34,363 nucleotides of DNA from an uncultured Lachnospiraceae bacterium (GCA_947630855.1 CANRJF010000028.1:1-34363); one strand, 5' to 3'. Positions 22,340-33,229 are shown, numbered from the stretch's first letter. Made by a program: numbers and translations. The notes: generated from the letters alone by a model not told the origin.

Positions 22340-22525
22340 CTAAGCTCTTTCTACTTTGCCGCTTCTAAGACAAGAAGTACAAACGTACATCTTCTTGAAA
22401 CCTCCGTTTACCTTGCATCTAACATGCTTAATATTGGATTTCCACATTCTATTTGACCTTCTATGAGAATGGCTCACATTATTTCCGAAATGAGCGCCTT
22501 TTCCACAAACTGAACACTTTGCCAT
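22340..22525 (-). CDS. rpmB: 50S ribosomal protein L28
   Basis: The 61-residue basic protein matches L28: AKCSVCGKGAHFGNNVSHSH, then RRSNRMWKSNIKHVR and KKMYVCTSCLRSGKV. Two CxxC pairs (CSVC and CTSC) mark the zinc-binding (C+) form of L28, which zinc-poor bacteria may pair with a C- paralogue. AAGGAGGTG precedes the ATG. It has its own promoter and terminator and is transcribed opposite to the neighbouring asp23 operon. Confidence 0.97.
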   Translation of the reverse strand: MAKCSVCGKGAHFGNNVSHSHRRSNRMWKSNIKHVRCKVNGGFKKMYVCTSCLRSGKVERA

Positions 22526-22583
22526 GACTGCACCTCCTTGTAACTTTACTAAGCTCTACCCTGCGTAGGCTCACAACATGTTT

Positions 22584-22612
22584 ATTTTAGCAGATAACAA
22601 TTCATAATGCAA
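22584..22612 (-). promoter_or_regulatory. Promoter of rpmB
   Basis: On the minus strand TTGCAT (22607-22612) and TAAAAT (22584-22589) are spaced by 17 bp. The leader of about 50 nt contains a short hairpin (CTAC...GTAG) before the ribosome binding site. Confidence 0.7.
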
Positions 22613-22651
22613 GAAAAAAATTCTTTTTTTCAACATATTTCAATAGAAGAT

Positions 22652-22679
22652 TTGATTTTTTGTAAAAATTGGGTATAAT
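22652..22679 (+). promoter_or_regulatory. Promoter of the asp23-fakA-recG operon
   Basis: TTGATT (22652-22657) and a perfect TATAAT (22674-22679) are spaced by 16 bp. The transcript would begin about 25 nt before the ATG at 22711. Confidence 0.65.
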
Positions 22680-22710
22680 GGTGTATATATGTTTGGATGG
22701 AGGTTTGTGT

Positions 22711-23070
22711 ATGAAAGGACAAATGGAGACACATTTGGGTACAATTACCATTGACAATGAAGTAATTGCAACTTATGCCGGCTCTGTTGCAGTGGGATGT
22801 TTCGGCATTGTGGGTATGGCAGCAGTAAATATGAAGGACGGACTTGTAAAATTATTAAAAAAAGATTATCTCACCCACGGAATAAATGTAAGGGTAGATG
22901 ATGAAAATAAGATTATTATTGATTTTCATGTGATTGTTTCCTATGGTGTGAGTATTCATACGGTGTCGGACAATTTAATTGATACCGTAAAATACAGAGT
23001 AGAAGAGTTTACCGGACTGGAAATTGAAAAAATCAATATTTACGTCGAAGGCGTAAGAGTCATCGATTAA
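22711..23070 (+). CDS. Asp23/Gls24-family envelope stress protein (YloU-like)
   Basis: The product is 119 residues from the ATG at 22711 (GGAGG about 7 nt upstream); the longer form from 22669 would start inside the promoter. The protein matches Asp23/Gls24: THLGTITIDNEVIATYAGSV, then GCFGIVGMA, NVRVDDENKIIIDFHVIVSY and VKYRVEEFTGLEIEKINIYV. The family is linked to alkaline and envelope stress and is membrane-associated through partners. Its place between rpmB and a DAK2-domain kinase is the conserved yloU-yloV arrangement of Firmicutes. Confidence 0.9.
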   Translation: MKGQMETHLGTITIDNEVIATYAGSVAVGCFGIVGMAAVNMKDGLVKLLKKDYLTHGINVRVDDENKIIIDFHVIVSYGVSIHTVSDNLIDTVKYRVEEFTGLEIEKINIYVEGVRVID

Positions 23071-23084
23071 GGAGGTTTTAGAAA

Positions 23085-24773
23085 GTGGAAATCAATTCGG
23101 TTAATGCGTCGGCTTTTGCAAAACTATTTTTGGCGGGAGCAGGCAATCTGGAAGCAAAAAAAGAATGGATTAATGAATTAAATGTATTTCCGGTTCCGGA
23201 CGGGGATACGGGAACCAATATGTCTATGACCATGATGTCAGCGGCAAAGGAAGTGGACGCCCTTACTAATCCCGATATGAAATCTTTGGCAAAAGCAATT
23301 TCTTCCGGTTCCTTAAGAGGGGCCAGAGGTAACTCGGGTGTAATTCTTTCCCAGTTATTCAGAGGTTTTACAAAAGTAATTGCAGGCTATGACGTTATCA
23401 CGGTGGATGTTATGGCAAGAGCCATGGAAAAAGCAGTGGAGACTGCTTATAAGGCTGTTATGAAGCCCAAGGAAGGAACGATTCTAACCGTTGCCAGGGG
23501 AGCCGCAGAGAAGGGAATAGAGTTAGCGGATTCCACCAATGATTTGCTGGTGTTTACGGAAGAAGTGATAAAAGAGGCAGAGCGGGTTTTAAGCAAGACG
23601 CCGGATATGCTTCCTGTTTTAAAACAGGCGGGAGTAGTGGATTCCGGCGGACAGGGGCTGGTAGAAGTATTAAAAGGCGGGCTTATGGCGCTTCAGGGGA
23701 AAGAAGTACATTTTACCGCTGTATCAGGAAGCGGTGAAAAAGCATCCCCTCTGGGCAGTTCCATTGATGCCCAGGCAAACCAGGAAATTAAGTTTGCATA
23801 CTGCACGCAGTTTTTAATTATGCTTAAGAAACCTTTCCACAGCAAGAAAGAGAAGGAATTTAAATCCTATTTGGAAGAAATCGGGGATTCCATAGTTGTT
23901 GTGGCAGATGATGAGATCGTTAAGGTACACGTACATACCAACGATCCGGGGTTGGCTATGCAGAAAGCACTTTCTTACGGGAGCCTTACGACTATTATCA
24001 TTGAAAATATGAAACTGGAGCGGGATGAGAAAATCTCTGCCATGAAAGAAAAGGAGATGCAGACTCAATCCCTTCGGGAAGAAACGGAAGATAAAAAAGC
24101 GGCGGAGCCGGAAAAAGACATGGGATTTGTGGCGGTATCCGTTGGAGAAGGATTAAATGAGATTTTCAGGGAATTGGGAGCGGATTATATTATAGAAGGC
24201 GGCCAGACAATGAACCCCAGCACGGAGGATGTGCTAAAGGCAGTAGAAAAGGTAAATGCCAGAAATGTATTTGTGCTTCCCAACAATAAAAATATTGTGC
24301 TGGCAGCAAACCAGGCGGCGTCCATCTGTGAGGAGAAGAATGTAATTGTCATTCCTACAAAGACAATTCCCCAGGGAATTGCAGCACTGATTAACTTTAT
24401 TGAAGAACAGACGCCAAAAGAGAATGAAGAGAGGATGACAGAAGAGATTTCCCTTGTGAAAACAGGGCAGGTGACGTATGCGGTGAGAGATACGGAAATT
24501 GACGACAAAGAAATCCATGAAGGGGATTATATGGGAATCGGCGATGCGTCTATACTTTCCGTCTGCAAAGATAAAAAGGCCGCTGCCATAGACATGATAG
24601 ATGAGATGATAGGTGAAGATGACAGCATCGTAAGTATTTATTATGGAGAGGAATCCAAAGAAGAAGAGGCGGAGGAGCTCTCAAATTATATTACGGAAAA
24701 ATATCCGAATATGGAAGTGGAGATTCATAATGGAGGCCAGCCAATTTACTATTATATTATTTCAGTAGAGTAA
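23085..24773 (+). CDS. fakA: DAK2-domain fatty acid kinase FakA-like protein (YloV)
   Basis: The 562-residue protein starts at a GTG with GGAGG 9 nt upstream. Residues about 1-200 form the DhaL/DAK2 nucleotide-binding domain, with NVFPVPDGDTGTNMSMTM, SLRGARGNSGVILSQLFRG and the VVDSGGQGL loop. The remaining part has the middle and C-terminal regions of FakA/YloV (YCTQFLIMLKK, VKVHVHTNDPGLAMQKALSY, VFVLPNNKNIVLAANQAA). FakA phosphorylates fatty acids presented by a DegV-type FakB protein, feeding PlsX/PlsY lipid synthesis. No fakB lies nearby. A Glu/Lys-rich linker separates the domains. Confidence 0.9.
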   Translation: MEINSVNASAFAKLFLAGAGNLEAKKEWINELNVFPVPDGDTGTNMSMTMMSAAKEVDALTNPDMKSLAKAISSGSLRGARGNSGVILSQLFRGFTKVIAGYDVITVDVMARAMEKAVETAYKAVMKPKEGTILTVARGAAEKGIELADSTNDLLVFTEEVIKEAERVLSKTPDMLPVLKQAGVVDSGGQGLVEVLKGGLMALQGKEVHFTAVSGSGEKASPLGSSIDAQANQEIKFAYCTQFLIMLKKPFHSKKEKEFKSYLEEIGDSIVVVADDEIVKVHVHTNDPGLAMQKALSYGSLTTIIIENMKLERDEKISAMKEKEMQTQSLREETEDKKAAEPEKDMGFVAVSVGEGLNEIFRELGADYIIEGGQTMNPSTEDVLKAVEKVNARNVFVLPNNKNIVLAANQAASICEEKNVIVIPTKTIPQGIAALINFIEEQTPKENEERMTEEISLVKTGQVTYAVRDTEIDDKEIHEGDYMGIGDASILSVCKDKKAAAIDMIDEMIGEDDSIVSIYYGEESKEEEAEELSNYITEKYPNMEVEIHNGGQPIYYYIISVE

Positions 24774-24784
24774 AGAGGAGAAAT

Positions 24785-26833
24785 ATGAAATTAGATTCAC
24801 CAATCACAGAGATTAAGGGAATCGGTGCAAAAACTGAAAAACTTATGAACCGCATAGGAGTATATACCGTCTGGGATATACTCCTTCATTATCCCAGGGA
24901 CTATGTAAGGTTTTTAGAGCCTGTTGCCTGCGGGGAGATTCAGAAGGAAGGTATTTATGCCGTATCAGGAAAAATTACGGCGGCGCCGATATTAAAAAAG
25001 ACAAGCCGTATGGAAATCGTACAGACAAGAATCGGAAATGCCAGGGAAGGCCTGGATTTGGTATGGTTCCATATGCCTTATATCAGAAGCCAGCTAAAGC
25101 CTGGGGAAACCTATGTATTTTACGGCAAAGTGAAACAAAAAGGCAGTCATTTTTGTATTGACCAGCCCCAAATCTATACCATGGAGCAGTACCAGGCAAA
25201 AATGGAAACATTGCAGCCGGTATACGCTCTTACGGAAGGGTTAAGCAACCAGCTTATGATAAAGACCGTAAAAGGGGCGCTAGAGCAGTTATCCTTAACA
25301 TATGAGCATCTTCCGGCGTATATTCGGAAGAAAAGGCAGTTGGGGGAATACAATTTTGCCCTTCGCCAGATACATTTTCCTGATAATATGGAACAGTTGG
25401 CATTTGCCAGGAGGCGCCTGGTTTATGATGAATTTTTCTTTTTTATTCTGCAGATGCAGATACAAAAAGAAAAGAAGGTTGCATTGTCCAATGATTTCCC
25501 CATACATACGGAAACGGTAATTCCCTATATTTTAGCCCATCTTCCCTACCGGTTGACAAAAGCCCAGAAAAAATGCTTTGACGAGATTGCGGCGGATATG
25601 AAAAAGGGAACCGCCATGCAGCGGCTTATTCAGGGGGATGTGGGTTCCGGCAAGACCATTGTGGCATTTCTTGCCATGGCATTGATGGGGGAAAACGGAT
25701 ACCAGTCTGCCATGATGGCGCCTACGGAGGTTTTGGCAAGGCAGCATTATGAGAATTTTCTGCAAATGTGCACACAGTTTGAATTAGACAGGAAAATTGT
25801 TCTTTTAACAGGTTCCTTAACGGCAAGAGAAAAGAGGGAGGCACAGGAGGCATTGCAGATGTATCCTGATGCCATGATTATAGGAACCCAGGCGCTGATT
25901 CAGGAAAAAGCAGTTTATCAAAACTTAGGGCTTGTAATTACGGATGAACAGCACCGTTTCGGAGTCCGCCAGAGGGAAACTTTTGCCGAAAAAGGGAAAA
26001 ATCCCCATATTCTGGTGATGAGCGCCACTCCCATACCAAGGACACTGGCAATTATTATTTATGGTGATATGGATATATCCGTAATTGATGAAGTCCCCGC
26101 AAAACGTCTGCCCATCAAAAATTGTGTGGTTGGCACTTCTTACCGGAAAACGGCTTACGAATTTATCCGAAAAGAAATAGAAGCAGGCCATCAGGCATAT
26201 GTTATCTGCCCCTTTGTGGAAGAAAGTGAGGAATTGGAGGGGGAAAATGTAATAGACTATACGGATAAACTGAAAAAATATTTTAAAGGGAGCTTTTCTG
26301 TGGAATGTTTAAACGGAAAAATGAAACCGGCGGAAAAAAACAGGATAATGGAAGAATTTTCCCAAAATAAAATTCAGGTTTTAGTATCCACCACCGTAGT
26401 GGAAGTAGGGGTGGACGTGGGAAATGCCACTGTGATGATGATAGAAAATGCAGAGCGTTTCGGTTTAGCCCAATTGCACCAGCTTCGGGGGCGGGTGGGG
26501 CGGGGAGATGCCCAGTCCTACTGTATTATGGTGGATAATGCCCAGAGCAAAGCATCAAAGCAGAGGCTTGAGATTTTAAATAAATCCAATAACGGTTTTT
26601 TCATTGCCAGCGAGGATTTAAAACTCAGGGGGCCGGGAGATTTTTTCGGCATCCGCCAAAGCGGGGATTTGCTGTTTTCCTTAGCGGATATTTACCAGGA
26701 TGCCAATGTGTTAAAAGAGGCGGCGGAGGATGTAAAAGAGTTATTGGAACGGGAAGATTTATTAGAAGAAAAGGAGCATCAGATATTAAAGATGATGGTG
26801 GAAGGTTATGGGGAAAAGCGGATGAATTTATAG
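24785..26833 (+). CDS. recG: ATP-dependent DNA helicase RecG
   Basis: RecG remodels stalled replication forks and recombination intermediates. The 682-residue protein has the N-terminal wedge/OB region (ITEIKGIGAKTEKLMNRIGV, WDILLHYPRDY), Walker A GDVGSGKT with Lys290, the Q-type motif III region APTEVLARQH, Walker B DEQH at 387-390 with RFGVRQRE, motif SATPIPRT, and the C-terminal helicase motifs VSTTVVEVGVDVGNA and QLHQLRGRVGRG followed by the LKLRGPGDFFG TRG motif. It is 11 bp downstream of fakA, with AGAGGAG. Length is normal. Confidence 0.97.
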   Translation: MKLDSPITEIKGIGAKTEKLMNRIGVYTVWDILLHYPRDYVRFLEPVACGEIQKEGIYAVSGKITAAPILKKTSRMEIVQTRIGNAREGLDLVWFHMPYIRSQLKPGETYVFYGKVKQKGSHFCIDQPQIYTMEQYQAKMETLQPVYALTEGLSNQLMIKTVKGALEQLSLTYEHLPAYIRKKRQLGEYNFALRQIHFPDNMEQLAFARRRLVYDEFFFFILQMQIQKEKKVALSNDFPIHTETVIPYILAHLPYRLTKAQKKCFDEIAADMKKGTAMQRLIQGDVGSGKTIVAFLAMALMGENGYQSAMMAPTEVLARQHYENFLQMCTQFELDRKIVLLTGSLTAREKREAQEALQMYPDAMIIGTQALIQEKAVYQNLGLVITDEQHRFGVRQRETFAEKGKNPHILVMSATPIPRTLAIIIYGDMDISVIDEVPAKRLPIKNCVVGTSYRKTAYEFIRKEIEAGHQAYVICPFVEESEELEGENVIDYTDKLKKYFKGSFSVECLNGKMKPAEKNRIMEEFSQNKIQVLVSTTVVEVGVDVGNATVMMIENAERFGLAQLHQLRGRVGRGDAQSYCIMVDNAQSKASKQRLEILNKSNNGFFIASEDLKLRGPGDFFGIRQSGDLLFSLADIYQDANVLKEAAEDVKELLEREDLLEEKEHQILKMMVEGYGEKRMNL

Positions 26834-26834
26834 C

Positions 26835-26863
26835 TTGCATTCATGGCTTTAATCTTTTATAAT
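26835..26863 (+). promoter_or_regulatory. Predicted promoter for the small membrane gene
   Basis: TTGCAT (26835-26840) and a perfect TATAAT (26858-26863) are spaced by 17 bp, beginning 1 bp after the recG stop codon. Confidence 0.75.
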
Positions 26864-26901
26864 CATCATAGCATCAGTTAGTCCAGAAAGGATTTACAAT
26901 T

Positions 26902-27162
26902 ATGAATCGCAATATACGAATGATTCTTGCAGTAATTGTCTATATTATTGGTTTGGCGGCAAGCATTTATGTCGGGGGATGGGTTATGATTATAAAGCCG
27001 GTAAAAGGCGCCATAGCAGCTTATTTTGTGGGGACATTAACATTCCGCCAACTGGTAATTACAATTATCAAGTGTGCCTGCTCCACAACGGTTGCAGGGT
27101 TAATATGGGTGATTGGTTATGTTGCAAGCAATCACGTCTTTGACAGCAGGGATGAACAATGA
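26902..27162 (+). CDS. Small membrane protein, three hydrophobic segments
   Basis: The 86-residue protein has hydrophobic segments at about residues 7-30 (MILAVIVYIIGLAASIYVGG), 36-46 (weak) and 52-76 (LVITIIKCACSTTVAGLIWV). AGAAAGGA lies ahead of the ATG, and it has its own promoter and terminator. I do not recognise a family; it is a typical clostridial uncharacterised membrane protein. The two Cys residues in CACS lie in or near the last span. Confidence 0.7.
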   Translation: MNRNIRMILAVIVYIIGLAASIYVGGWVMIIKPVKGAIAAYFVGTLTFRQLVITIIKCACSTTVAGLIWVIGYVASNHVFDSRDEQ

Positions 27163-27167
27163 GGCGG

Positions 27168-27201
27168 CGCGGATTTGAATTATTTCAGATTCGCGTCTTT
27201 T
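27168..27201 (+). terminator. Terminator after the small membrane gene
   Basis: CGCGGATTTGAA (27168-27179) pairs with TTCAGATTCGCG (27184-27195) over 12 bp including two G-T pairs, followed by TCTTTT. The T-tract is short, but the stem is strong. Confidence 0.65.
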
Positions 27202-27255
27202 AGCGCAGAGCGCGTATCTGTGTAGGCACAAAACAGATGCAAATGAGGTATAAAA

Positions 27256-28386
27256 ATGGCAAATATGATGGATTATCTGGACTGGCGGGGGGATTTATCC
27301 TTTGCCCAGGCAGAATTTAACGAAGTGGATAATTTGATTTTTTCAGAACTTGTTTATGTGGATTTTCAAAATATTGTTCCCCCGCCGGGAAGCGGAAAGG
27401 GCATTTCATTAAAAGAGGCAAACAGGATTTTCTTCCTCTCCCACACAAGGGAGGAAATTAATGAGCGTGTTTCCAGCACAAAGGCGGCAGCTTTTCTTAT
27501 GGAAAAAATGGCAGAGACAAAACGGTTTGCAGGCATAGAGCTGTCAAACTATGTGGATATTATAAGTCCTAAGGAACAGTCCCAGTTCTGTGCAATGACC
27601 ATAAAATTAGACGACGGAAGCATGTTTGTATCTTACAGCGGCACAGACAATACGATTGTGGGGTGGAAAGAGAACTTTAATATGAGTTTTCTCTCTGAGA
27701 CGCCGGGACAGTTAAAAGCGGTGGATTATCTTAACCGGGTTGTTCCCCCCAGGCAGAAAAAAATCCGGGTGGGAGGACACTCAAAAGGGGGAAATTTATC
27801 TGTATATGCTGCCGTACATTGCAAAGAATCTATACAGAACAGGATTTTGGCAGTGTACAGCAATGACGGCCCCGGGTTTACCCAGTCCATGATTCACAGG
27901 GAGGATTACGGTAAAATGCTGCCTAAAATACACACCTTTTTGCCGGAATCTTCCATTGTAGGCATGCTTTTAGAGCACGAGGAAGAATATCAGGTAGTGG
28001 AAAGCTCCGTTACAGGGGCAATGCAGCATGACGCCATGACATGGAAGGTAATGGGCAATTCTTTTGTGCATTTAAAAACAGTGGCAAAACAAAGCATAAT
28101 TCTCGACCAGGCATTAAAATCCTGGATTGGGAAGATGGATATTAAACAGAGGGAAAGTTTTGTGGATACCCTTTTTCTTGTGTTGGAAGAGGCAGACATT
28201 AAGACAGTGGATGACCTTGCCAATATCACTTTCAAAAAAATAATAGAGCTTATGAAACTGAAAAATACCTTAGATAAAGAAAGCCAGGAGATTTTATCCA
28301 GGACGCTGCAAATGTTTTTAGCGGAAAGCAACAATACAGTAAAGGATTTTGTGAGAATGAAACTGGAGGCAGGCAGGGAAATATAA
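27256..28386 (+). CDS. DUF2974 (Mbeg1-like) alpha/beta-hydrolase-type protein
   Basis: The 376-residue protein matches DUF2974/Mbeg1: MDYLDWRGDLSFAQAEFNEV at the start, DNLIFSELVYVDFQ, then FVSYSGTDNTIVGWKENFNM and the nucleophile elbow GGHSKGGNL with Ser176. The SNDGPGF and THFLPESSIVGMLLEHEE-like blocks that follow carry candidate acid and His positions. Lipase class 3-like hydrolysis is likely, but no substrate is known. No signal peptide is visible. TGAGG precedes the ATG. It is separated by terminators and promoters from both neighbours. Confidence 0.87.
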   Translation: MANMMDYLDWRGDLSFAQAEFNEVDNLIFSELVYVDFQNIVPPPGSGKGISLKEANRIFFLSHTREEINERVSSTKAAAFLMEKMAETKRFAGIELSNYVDIISPKEQSQFCAMTIKLDDGSMFVSYSGTDNTIVGWKENFNMSFLSETPGQLKAVDYLNRVVPPRQKKIRVGGHSKGGNLSVYAAVHCKESIQNRILAVYSNDGPGFTQSMIHREDYGKMLPKIHTFLPESSIVGMLLEHEEEYQVVESSVTGAMQHDAMTWKVMGNSFVHLKTVAKQSIILDQALKSWIGKMDIKQRESFVDTLFLVLEEADIKTVDDLANITFKKIIELMKLKNTLDKESQEILSRTLQMFLAESNNTVKDFVRMKLEAGREI

Positions 28387-28494
28387 AAAAAATATAAAAT
28401 TTCAAAAAAGTGGAGAAATTGTAAAAAAGAGAGAAAAAATGAGAATAAAAGAGATAAAATTAGAATATCCTAAGAAATATATGGAAAAATCCGG

Positions 28495-28523
28495 TTGCAG
28501 AAATAACAACTAAAACATATGAT
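28495..28523 (+). promoter_or_regulatory. Promoter of groES-groEL
   Basis: TTGCAG (28495-28500) and TATGAT (28518-28523) are spaced by 17 bp. The transcript would begin at about 28530, so the CIRCE element falls just after the start, where HrcA binding would block initiation. Confidence 0.65.
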
Positions 28524-28534
28524 ATTTCTATCAG

Positions 28535-28561
28535 TTAGCACTCGAAAGAAATGAGTGCTAA
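28535..28561 (+). promoter_or_regulatory. CIRCE element (HrcA operator)
   Basis: TTAGCACTC (28535-28543), a 9-bp spacer and GAGTGCTAA (28553-28561) match the CIRCE consensus exactly. HrcA repression of groESL relieved by heat is therefore expected. hrcA itself is not in the window. Confidence 0.97.
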
Positions 28562-28603
28562 TAATGCAAAGCATATAATAGAAAATCTAAGGAGGCAGAC
28601 ATA

Positions 28604-30533
<1,930 letters not shown>

Positions 30534-30577
30534 AAAAGGCAAAGTATAAGATACGTGTATACTCTGGAGTATAGAAA

Positions 30578-30606
30578 AGCAAGAGCCCCTGGGCTTTTGC
30601 TTTTTT
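30578..30606 (+). terminator. Terminator of groES-groEL
   Basis: AGCAAGAGCCC pairs with GGGCTTTTGCT (one G-T pair) around a 2-nt loop, followed by TTTTTTC. A second small palindrome (TATACTC-TG-GAGTATA) lies just upstream. Confidence 0.88.
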
Positions 30607-30662
30607 CTTGTAAAAAATGTCGAATTTTGCGTTTTGTTTTTTGTATATTTTGCTGAATTAAG

Positions 30663-30691
30663 TTGCAAAAAAATACGGATGTTGTTATAAT
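30663..30691 (+). promoter_or_regulatory. Promoter of the L,D-transpeptidase gene
   Basis: TTGCAA (30663-30668) and a perfect TATAAT (30686-30691) are spaced by 17 bp, 33 nt ahead of the ATG. Confidence 0.75.
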
Positions 30692-30723
30692 GGTGGCTAT
30701 AAAAAGGATAAGGACGATGATTT

Positions 30724-32322
30724 ATGCCAATTAGAAAAAAGAAAAGAAAGAGAAAGAAAAAAGGAATTTTTCAAAAATCCCTGCATTTAGCGCTGGGAAC
30801 GGTGGCGGTTTTGTTTCTTTCTATTTACCTGTTTTTCTGTTTTTATTTTGGGTCACATTTTTTCTATCAGACACAGATGGAAGATATTGATGTCAGCGGC
30901 ATGACGCCGGAGGAAGCAGCAGACGCATTAAAGTCGGAGGTAAGGGATTACCTTTTGACCATCTATGACAGAGAAGGAAACAAATACCAGATATTGGGTA
31001 AAGATTTTGAATATGAGTACCAGCCTGCCGGGGAGGAAGAAAAACTGGTAGAAGCACAGCAGAGCCTGTTGTGGCCGGGGAAGATTTCAAAGCAGAAGAC
31101 ACTTGATATTGATAAGAGTATTACATATGATTCCGATTTGCTTAAAGAAGTGGTAAATTCCCTGGAATGTTTTGACAGTGAGCGCATGATAGAACCTGTG
31201 AACGCCCATATTGAACAGACGGAAAATGGATATGAATTGATACCGGAACAACAGGGCAGCTATCTTCTGAGAGACAAAGTGTACACTTATGTGAAGGCAT
31301 CGGTGGAGGCAGGGGCGTCGGAATTAACCTTGCCGGATGAAGTTTACAAGAAGCCGGAGGTTACGTCACAAGACGAGACGCTAAACAGTTGTATCACGGA
31401 GATTCAGTCTTATTTTGGAGCTTCAATTACTTATGATATGGGAGACACCACGGAAGTGGTGGATAATTCGGTGATATCCGACTGGATAAGCGTAAGTGAG
31501 GATTATCAGGTCACATTTGACGAGAGTAAGGTTGCTTCTTTTGTGCAGCAGCTTGCAAGCAAATACAATACATATGGGGATGTGCGGAAATTTGAGACAT
31601 CAAAGGGGGGCATTATTTCCATCGGCGGCGGTGACTACGGATGGGTTGTGGACAAGGAAGCCGAGACCGCGCAGCTTTTGCAGGAAGTAAAAAGCGGGAC
31701 AGTTACCACCAGGGAACCCATATACCAGCAGAGGGCAGCCAAGCCGGGATTAGATGATATCGGTGATACATATCTGGAAATTGATTATACAAACCAGCAC
31801 CTTTATTACTATGAGGAGGGTAAATTGAAGCTGGATACGGAAATTGTATCCGGCAATATCAGCCGTGGAAACGGTTCTCCTGACGGCGTATTTAAGATTG
31901 TATACAAGAAAAGCCCTGCGGTGTTAAAAGGGGAAGACTATGAATCCGACGTGGAATACTTTATGCCTTTTGCATATAATGTGGGTGTCCATGACGCCTC
32001 CTGGCGGAACGGTAAATTCGGAGGGGATATTTATAAGACATCAGGTTCCCATGGATGTATCAATGTTTCACTGGAAGCAGCATCCAAATTATATGAAATG
32101 ATTGAGGTGGACACACCGGTAGTTGCATATTACAGAGAGGAAGTCCGTCTGACAGCGGAAAACACCAAAATTTCCAATGCTTACTCCTATTATGATGAAG
32201 AAAAAGAGAAAAAGAAGGCGCAGGAGGAGAAAGAGAAGCAGAGAACCCAGGACAATCCTGTGGCTGGAGAAAATCAGATAATAGAAGAAGACGGAAATGT
32301 AGTTACGGTTCCCCAAAATTAG
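30724..32322 (+). CDS. L,D-transpeptidase (YkuD) with peptidoglycan-binding domain
   Basis: The 532-residue protein has a very basic N-terminus (RKKKRKRKKK), one membrane anchor (LALGTVAVLFLSIYLFFCFY), a PG_binding_4-like region around residues 50-270 (DVSGMTPEEAADALKSEV, and ITYDMGDTTEVV in the second half), and a C-terminal YkuD domain (about 335-470: YLEIDYTNQHLYYYEEGKL, GNGSPDGVFKI). The active-site motif SGSHGCINV gives His443 and Cys445. It forms 3-3 peptidoglycan cross-links outside the membrane and would be beta-lactam insensitive apart from carbapenems. A charged, Gln/Glu/Lys-rich tail follows. Its last 20 bp overlap the end of the opposing AP2-like gene. Confidence 0.92.
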   Translation: MPIRKKKRKRKKKGIFQKSLHLALGTVAVLFLSIYLFFCFYFGSHFFYQTQMEDIDVSGMTPEEAADALKSEVRDYLLTIYDREGNKYQILGKDFEYEYQPAGEEEKLVEAQQSLLWPGKISKQKTLDIDKSITYDSDLLKEVVNSLECFDSERMIEPVNAHIEQTENGYELIPEQQGSYLLRDKVYTYVKASVEAGASELTLPDEVYKKPEVTSQDETLNSCITEIQSYFGASITYDMGDTTEVVDNSVISDWISVSEDYQVTFDESKVASFVQQLASKYNTYGDVRKFETSKGGIISIGGGDYGWVVDKEAETAQLLQEVKSGTVTTREPIYQQRAAKPGLDDIGDTYLEIDYTNQHLYYYEEGKLKLDTEIVSGNISRGNGSPDGVFKIVYKKSPAVLKGEDYESDVEYFMPFAYNVGVHDASWRNGKFGGDIYKTSGSHGCINVSLEAASKLYEMIEVDTPVVAYYREEVRLTAENTKISNAYSYYDEEKEKKKAQEEKEKQRTQDNPVAGENQIIEEDGNVVTVPQN

Positions 32323-33109
32323 ATTTCAGATATTGCAGATATTTCCTGGAAACTTTCAATTCGGAATAAAGTTTTGCATATTCAGCGGCAGACAATTCCG
32401 TAATATAGTTTTCCGGGAAATTTTTTTTCACGCCGTAGGCTGCGGCGTAATCGGCAGCCTTATTGTAGGCAATGGCGGCAATAGTTTCCGTTTCATATGT
32501 GCCGATTTTGTAATTGCCGTTAATATGTACCGAGACCTCATAACGGACGGTTCCCTGTTTTTCTACGGAAGTAACGCCGTAATACCGGTTGATAACAATA
32601 ATGTTGGAATAGCGGTAGTCAAAAGTGTCCCCGTTGGCAAAATCATAATCTCTGCCGGACACGGCAAAATTGCGGATGCCGTATCGGGATAAGAGGTTTG
32701 TCTGCATTCCGTATTCATTAAAAAAAAGATGGCCTCCCCGTTTCATGATTTTGTGGCTGGAATAGAAAAACAGGTCATCAATATCGAATTTGTATTCTTC
32801 CTTTGGGGAGAGATAATAAGAAAAATAATTGGCATGGAGATAAATAGGCGTCTTTATGTAAATATGATTATCCCGAAAGTTTACAAGGGAAACAATTTTT
32901 TCAAAACGCAAAACAGAAATATCATATAAAAAGTGCTCTAAAGGGAAATTTTCTCCTGTTAAGATTTGGTTTGCTTCCAGATATGCACGGTGCGCCAGAT
33001 CCTCTGTGTCAAAACTGCCAAGGCTGATATGTTTATTTAAATATGTAATATTAGAGCGGTAATAAATTTGTCCGTCTTTTTTTTGTGCCTGATAAACGCC
33101 GGGTAACAT
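32303..33109 (-). CDS. AP2-like / degenerate HNH DNA-binding protein
   Basis: This 268-residue protein reads as an AP2-HNH homing endonuclease relative that has lost its nuclease. Residues 3-56 form an AP2-like domain (GVYQAQKKDGQIYYRSNI, then HISLGSFDTEDLAHRAYLEA and NFP). Residues about 108-176 keep the HNH frame (FANGDTFDYRYSNIIVIN, compare the usual DHINGDTxDNRxxNLR), but the first His is replaced (DYDFANG) and the upstream MHRLI-type His is absent (LLSRYGI). Residues 177-232 are a second AP2-like domain (YYGVTSVEKQG, IGTYETETIAAIAYNKAAD, NFPENY). It is probably a DNA-binding protein or regulator. AGGAGG precedes the ATG; its stop overlaps the opposing gene. Confidence 0.65.
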   Translation of the reverse strand: MLPGVYQAQKKDGQIYYRSNITYLNKHISLGSFDTEDLAHRAYLEANQILTGENFPLEHFLYDISVLRFEKIVSLVNFRDNHIYIKTPIYLHANYFSYYLSPKEEYKFDIDDLFFYSSHKIMKRGGHLFFNEYGMQTNLLSRYGIRNFAVSGRDYDFANGDTFDYRYSNIIVINRYYGVTSVEKQGTVRYEVSVHINGNYKIGTYETETIAAIAYNKAADYAAAYGVKKNFPENYITELSAAEYAKLYSELKVSRKYLQYLKSNFGEP

Positions 33110-33128
33110 AAAAAACCTCCTAAATGCA

Positions 33129-33158
33129 TTGACATTACAGATTCATTTCTTATATAAT
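33129..33158 (+). promoter_or_regulatory. Promoter of thrC
   Basis: TTGACA (33129-33134) and TATAAT (33153-33158) are spaced by 18 bp. On the minus strand TTGTAT (33174-33179) and TATATA (33151-33156), spaced by 17 bp, may serve the AP2-like gene, so the two promoters overlap; that second assignment is weaker. Confidence 0.6.
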
Positions 33159-33229
33159 AATCGTATCTGTTCAATACAATTATAACATAGGATTACATAT
33201 TTCACCATAATAGAAAAGGATGGAAAGAC

